24,208 bases of DNA from JAYEJW01 sp034716535 (GTDB lineage: Bacteria; Pseudomonadota; Gammaproteobacteria; Chromatiales; Chromatiaceae), in assembly GCA_034716535.1 (NCBI GenBank), contig JAYEJW010000580.1:1-24208 (forward strand), read 5' to 3'. The stretch's first letter is position 1; each line of letters starts with the position of its first letter. This document shows positions 23,032-24,208 of the stretch, one piece after another. A program made the position numbers and the translations under genes. The notes beneath the pieces were generated by a model that was given only the letters and a program-made list of their open reading frames with translations, ran no database searches and was not told the DNA's origin.

Positions 23032-24032
23032 TCGGATATCCGCCAGCCCGCCTGCCCGGGATCGCTCTGCCAGGCGATACAGAAATTCGGGTGGTCGGCG
23101 GACTCGAAGAAGGTCCGACTCAGGAGCTCCGCCAGCACCCCCGTGGTGAGGAACTGGACGGAAGCCACCAGGAACAGGATGCCCACGAAGAGCATGGGCC
23201 GCTGACCGATGTCCTCCCCAAGACCGAACTTCACAACCGCAAGATAGGTCATGACCAGCGAGCCGATGAGGCCGAAGACGATCCCGATGGAGCCGAAGAA
23301 GTGTCCCGGGCGCGCCCGATAGCGCAGGAAGAAGAAGGCCGCGAGCAGATCCAGCAGCACCCTGAAGGTGCGGGAGATGCCGTACTTGGAACGTCCGAAC
23401 TGGCGGGCCTCGTGGGCCACCACCGTCTCACCGATGCGCTCGGGGTCCGTCACTCCCGCCACCCACACCGGGATGAAGCGGTGCATCTCGCCGAACAGGC
23501 GAACCCGCTTGATGATCTCGGCGCGGTAGATCTTCAGGCTGCATCCGTAGTCGTGCAGGCGCACACCGGTGACCTTTGCGATGAGGCGGTTGGCGATGCG
23601 CGATGGAACCTTGCGCAGCAGGAGCCCGTCCTGACGCTTCCTCCGCCATCCCTGGAGCAGATCCAGGTCCCGCTCCAAGAGCTCCCCCACCATACGCGGA
23701 ATGTCCGCGGGGTCGTTCTGGAGATCGCCGTCCAGAGTTGCTATCAGCTCCCCCCGCGCGGCGTCGAAGCCAGCCTGCATGGCGGCCGTCTGACCGTAGT
23801 TGCGCCGCAGGCATATGGTGCGCAGGTGCTCTCCGTAGCGCGCCGCCTCCTCTCGCAGCCGCCGGCCGGTGCCGTCCCGGCTGCCGTCGTCCACGCAGAT
23901 GAGCTCCCAGGGTCCGGGATAGTCCTGCAGGCCCCGGTGCACGCGATCCAGCATGGGCGCCACATTGTCCGCCTCCTCGTACATCGGGATGACGACGGAC
24001 AGTTGATGGGGGGTAGAGGACGAGTCGCTCAT
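23028..24032 (-). CDS. GT2 glycosyltransferase, undecaprenyl-phosphate sugar synthase-like (GtrB/ArnC type)
   Basis: The protein is 334 residues from the ATG at 24030-24032. The cytosolic GT-A domain (about 10-230) shows SVVIPMYEE, VDDGS (47-51), the DxD-type metal site LDGDLQNDP (100-108), DYGCSLKIYR and the QFGRSKYG motif of polyprenyl-phosphate glycosyltransferases. Two transmembrane helices (about 246-265 and 280-303) anchor it. It should transfer a sugar from a nucleotide donor to undecaprenyl phosphate, the donor then used by a GT39-type enzyme. The frame is open 15 codons upstream to 24077, but the family starts near MSDSSSTPHQ. It is the first gene of the operon and shares GTGA with the next gene. 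Confidence 0.9.
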   Translation of the reverse strand: MSDSSSTPHQLSVVIPMYEEADNVAPMLDRVHRGLQDYPGPWELICVDDGSRDGTGRRLREEAARYGEHLRTICLRRNYGQTAAMQAGFDAARGELIATLDGDLQNDPADIPRMVGELLERDLDLLQGWRRKRQDGLLLRKVPSRIANRLIAKVTGVRLHDYGCSLKIYRAEIIKRVRLFGEMHRFIPVWVAGVTDPERIGETVVAHEARQFGRSKYGISRTFRVLLDLLAAFFFLRYRARPGHFFGSIGIVFGLIGSLVMTYLAVVKFGLGEDIGQRPMLFVGILFLVASVQFLTTGVLAELLSRTFFESADHPNFCIAWQSDPGQAGWRISE

Positions 24033-24087
24033 CGTGGGGTTTCCAACAAGGGGGATCGCTGACCAGGGCTCATGCAAAGCAAAGCAA

Positions 24088-24114
24088 GCTATACGGCAGT
24101 CCGGGAAATTTCAA
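24088..24114 (-). promoter_or_regulatory. Weak candidate promoter for the glycosyltransferase operon
   Basis: On the minus strand TTGAAA (24109-24114) and TATAGC (24088-24093) are 15 bases apart, a short spacing. It lies about 56 bases upstream of the chosen GT2 start. The rest of 24115-24208 shows no gene I can support. Confidence 0.28.
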
Positions 24115-24208
24115 GCTGGATAGAAGCCTGCTACTCCGACACCGAGTGAGCAAGACGGAAATCGCCCGTGGTCTCTGGCATAAAAGGCCCTGCGCGGCGA
24201 GGCCAACA

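Noticed and set aside
23091..24062. A 323-codon open frame on the plus strand opposite the GT2 gene
   Set aside because: Antisense shadow; composition is His/Glu/Gln-rich with no recognisable motif, while the GT2 motifs on the other strand are clear.

Overview
The window is GC-rich and densely packed, and reads as a normal chromosomal segment of a gammaproteobacterium. Supporting signs are the order aroA-cmk-rpsA-ihfB, the pair pepA-holC next to a divergent lptG, a PhoB/PhoR pair, and a PutP-type Na+/proline symporter. The GC content, the PutP transporter and the class II type AroA would fit a halophilic or haloalkaliphilic member of the Chromatiales/Ectothiorhodospiraceae, but that placement is inference. 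I see no phage, insertion sequence, integrase, CRISPR array, rRNA or tRNA.

Layout. 1-850 (minus): the start of a class I glutamine amidotransferase cut by the window edge, behind a Nudix hydrolase. 955-2442 (plus): putP. 2443-2887: a 445-base gap with an imperfect hairpin and, at its end, a Pho-box-like promoter. 2888-4967 (plus): phoB and phoR. 5068-9431 (minus): aroA-cmk, a 292-base structured leader, rpsA and ihfB. 9685-11088 (plus): a stand-alone dihydrolipoamide dehydrogenase-like flavoprotein. 11101-15734 (minus): a membrane PAS histidine kinase, a FixJ-type regulator and an MFS transporter. 15890-16354 (plus): an RDD membrane protein. 16391-16582: two tandem copies of a structured repeat. 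16585-17649 (minus): lptG. 17832-20441 (plus): pepA, holC and a DUF4124 exported protein. 20586-24032 (minus): a GT2 glycosyltransferase, a GT39/ArnT-like transferase and a PAP2 phosphatase in one overlapping operon.

How they may work together. AroA, CMP kinase, S1 and IHF-beta form a conserved housekeeping cluster. PhoB/PhoR sense phosphate limitation and may autoregulate through the repeat upstream of phoB. The GT2-GT39-PAP2 genes have the parts expected for making a polyprenyl-phosphate sugar, moving it to an envelope acceptor on the periplasmic side, and dephosphorylating a lipid. LptG belongs to the LPS export machine, but its usual partner lptF is not beside it.

The least ordinary sequence is non-coding: the 97-base-period repeat at 16391-16582, whose hairpin stems differ in sequence but keep pairing; and the rpsA leader and rpsA-ihfB gap, where hairpins carry G.U pairs that are possible only in the minus-strand RNA. 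Gene calls are secure; regulatory calls are by eye and much less certain.
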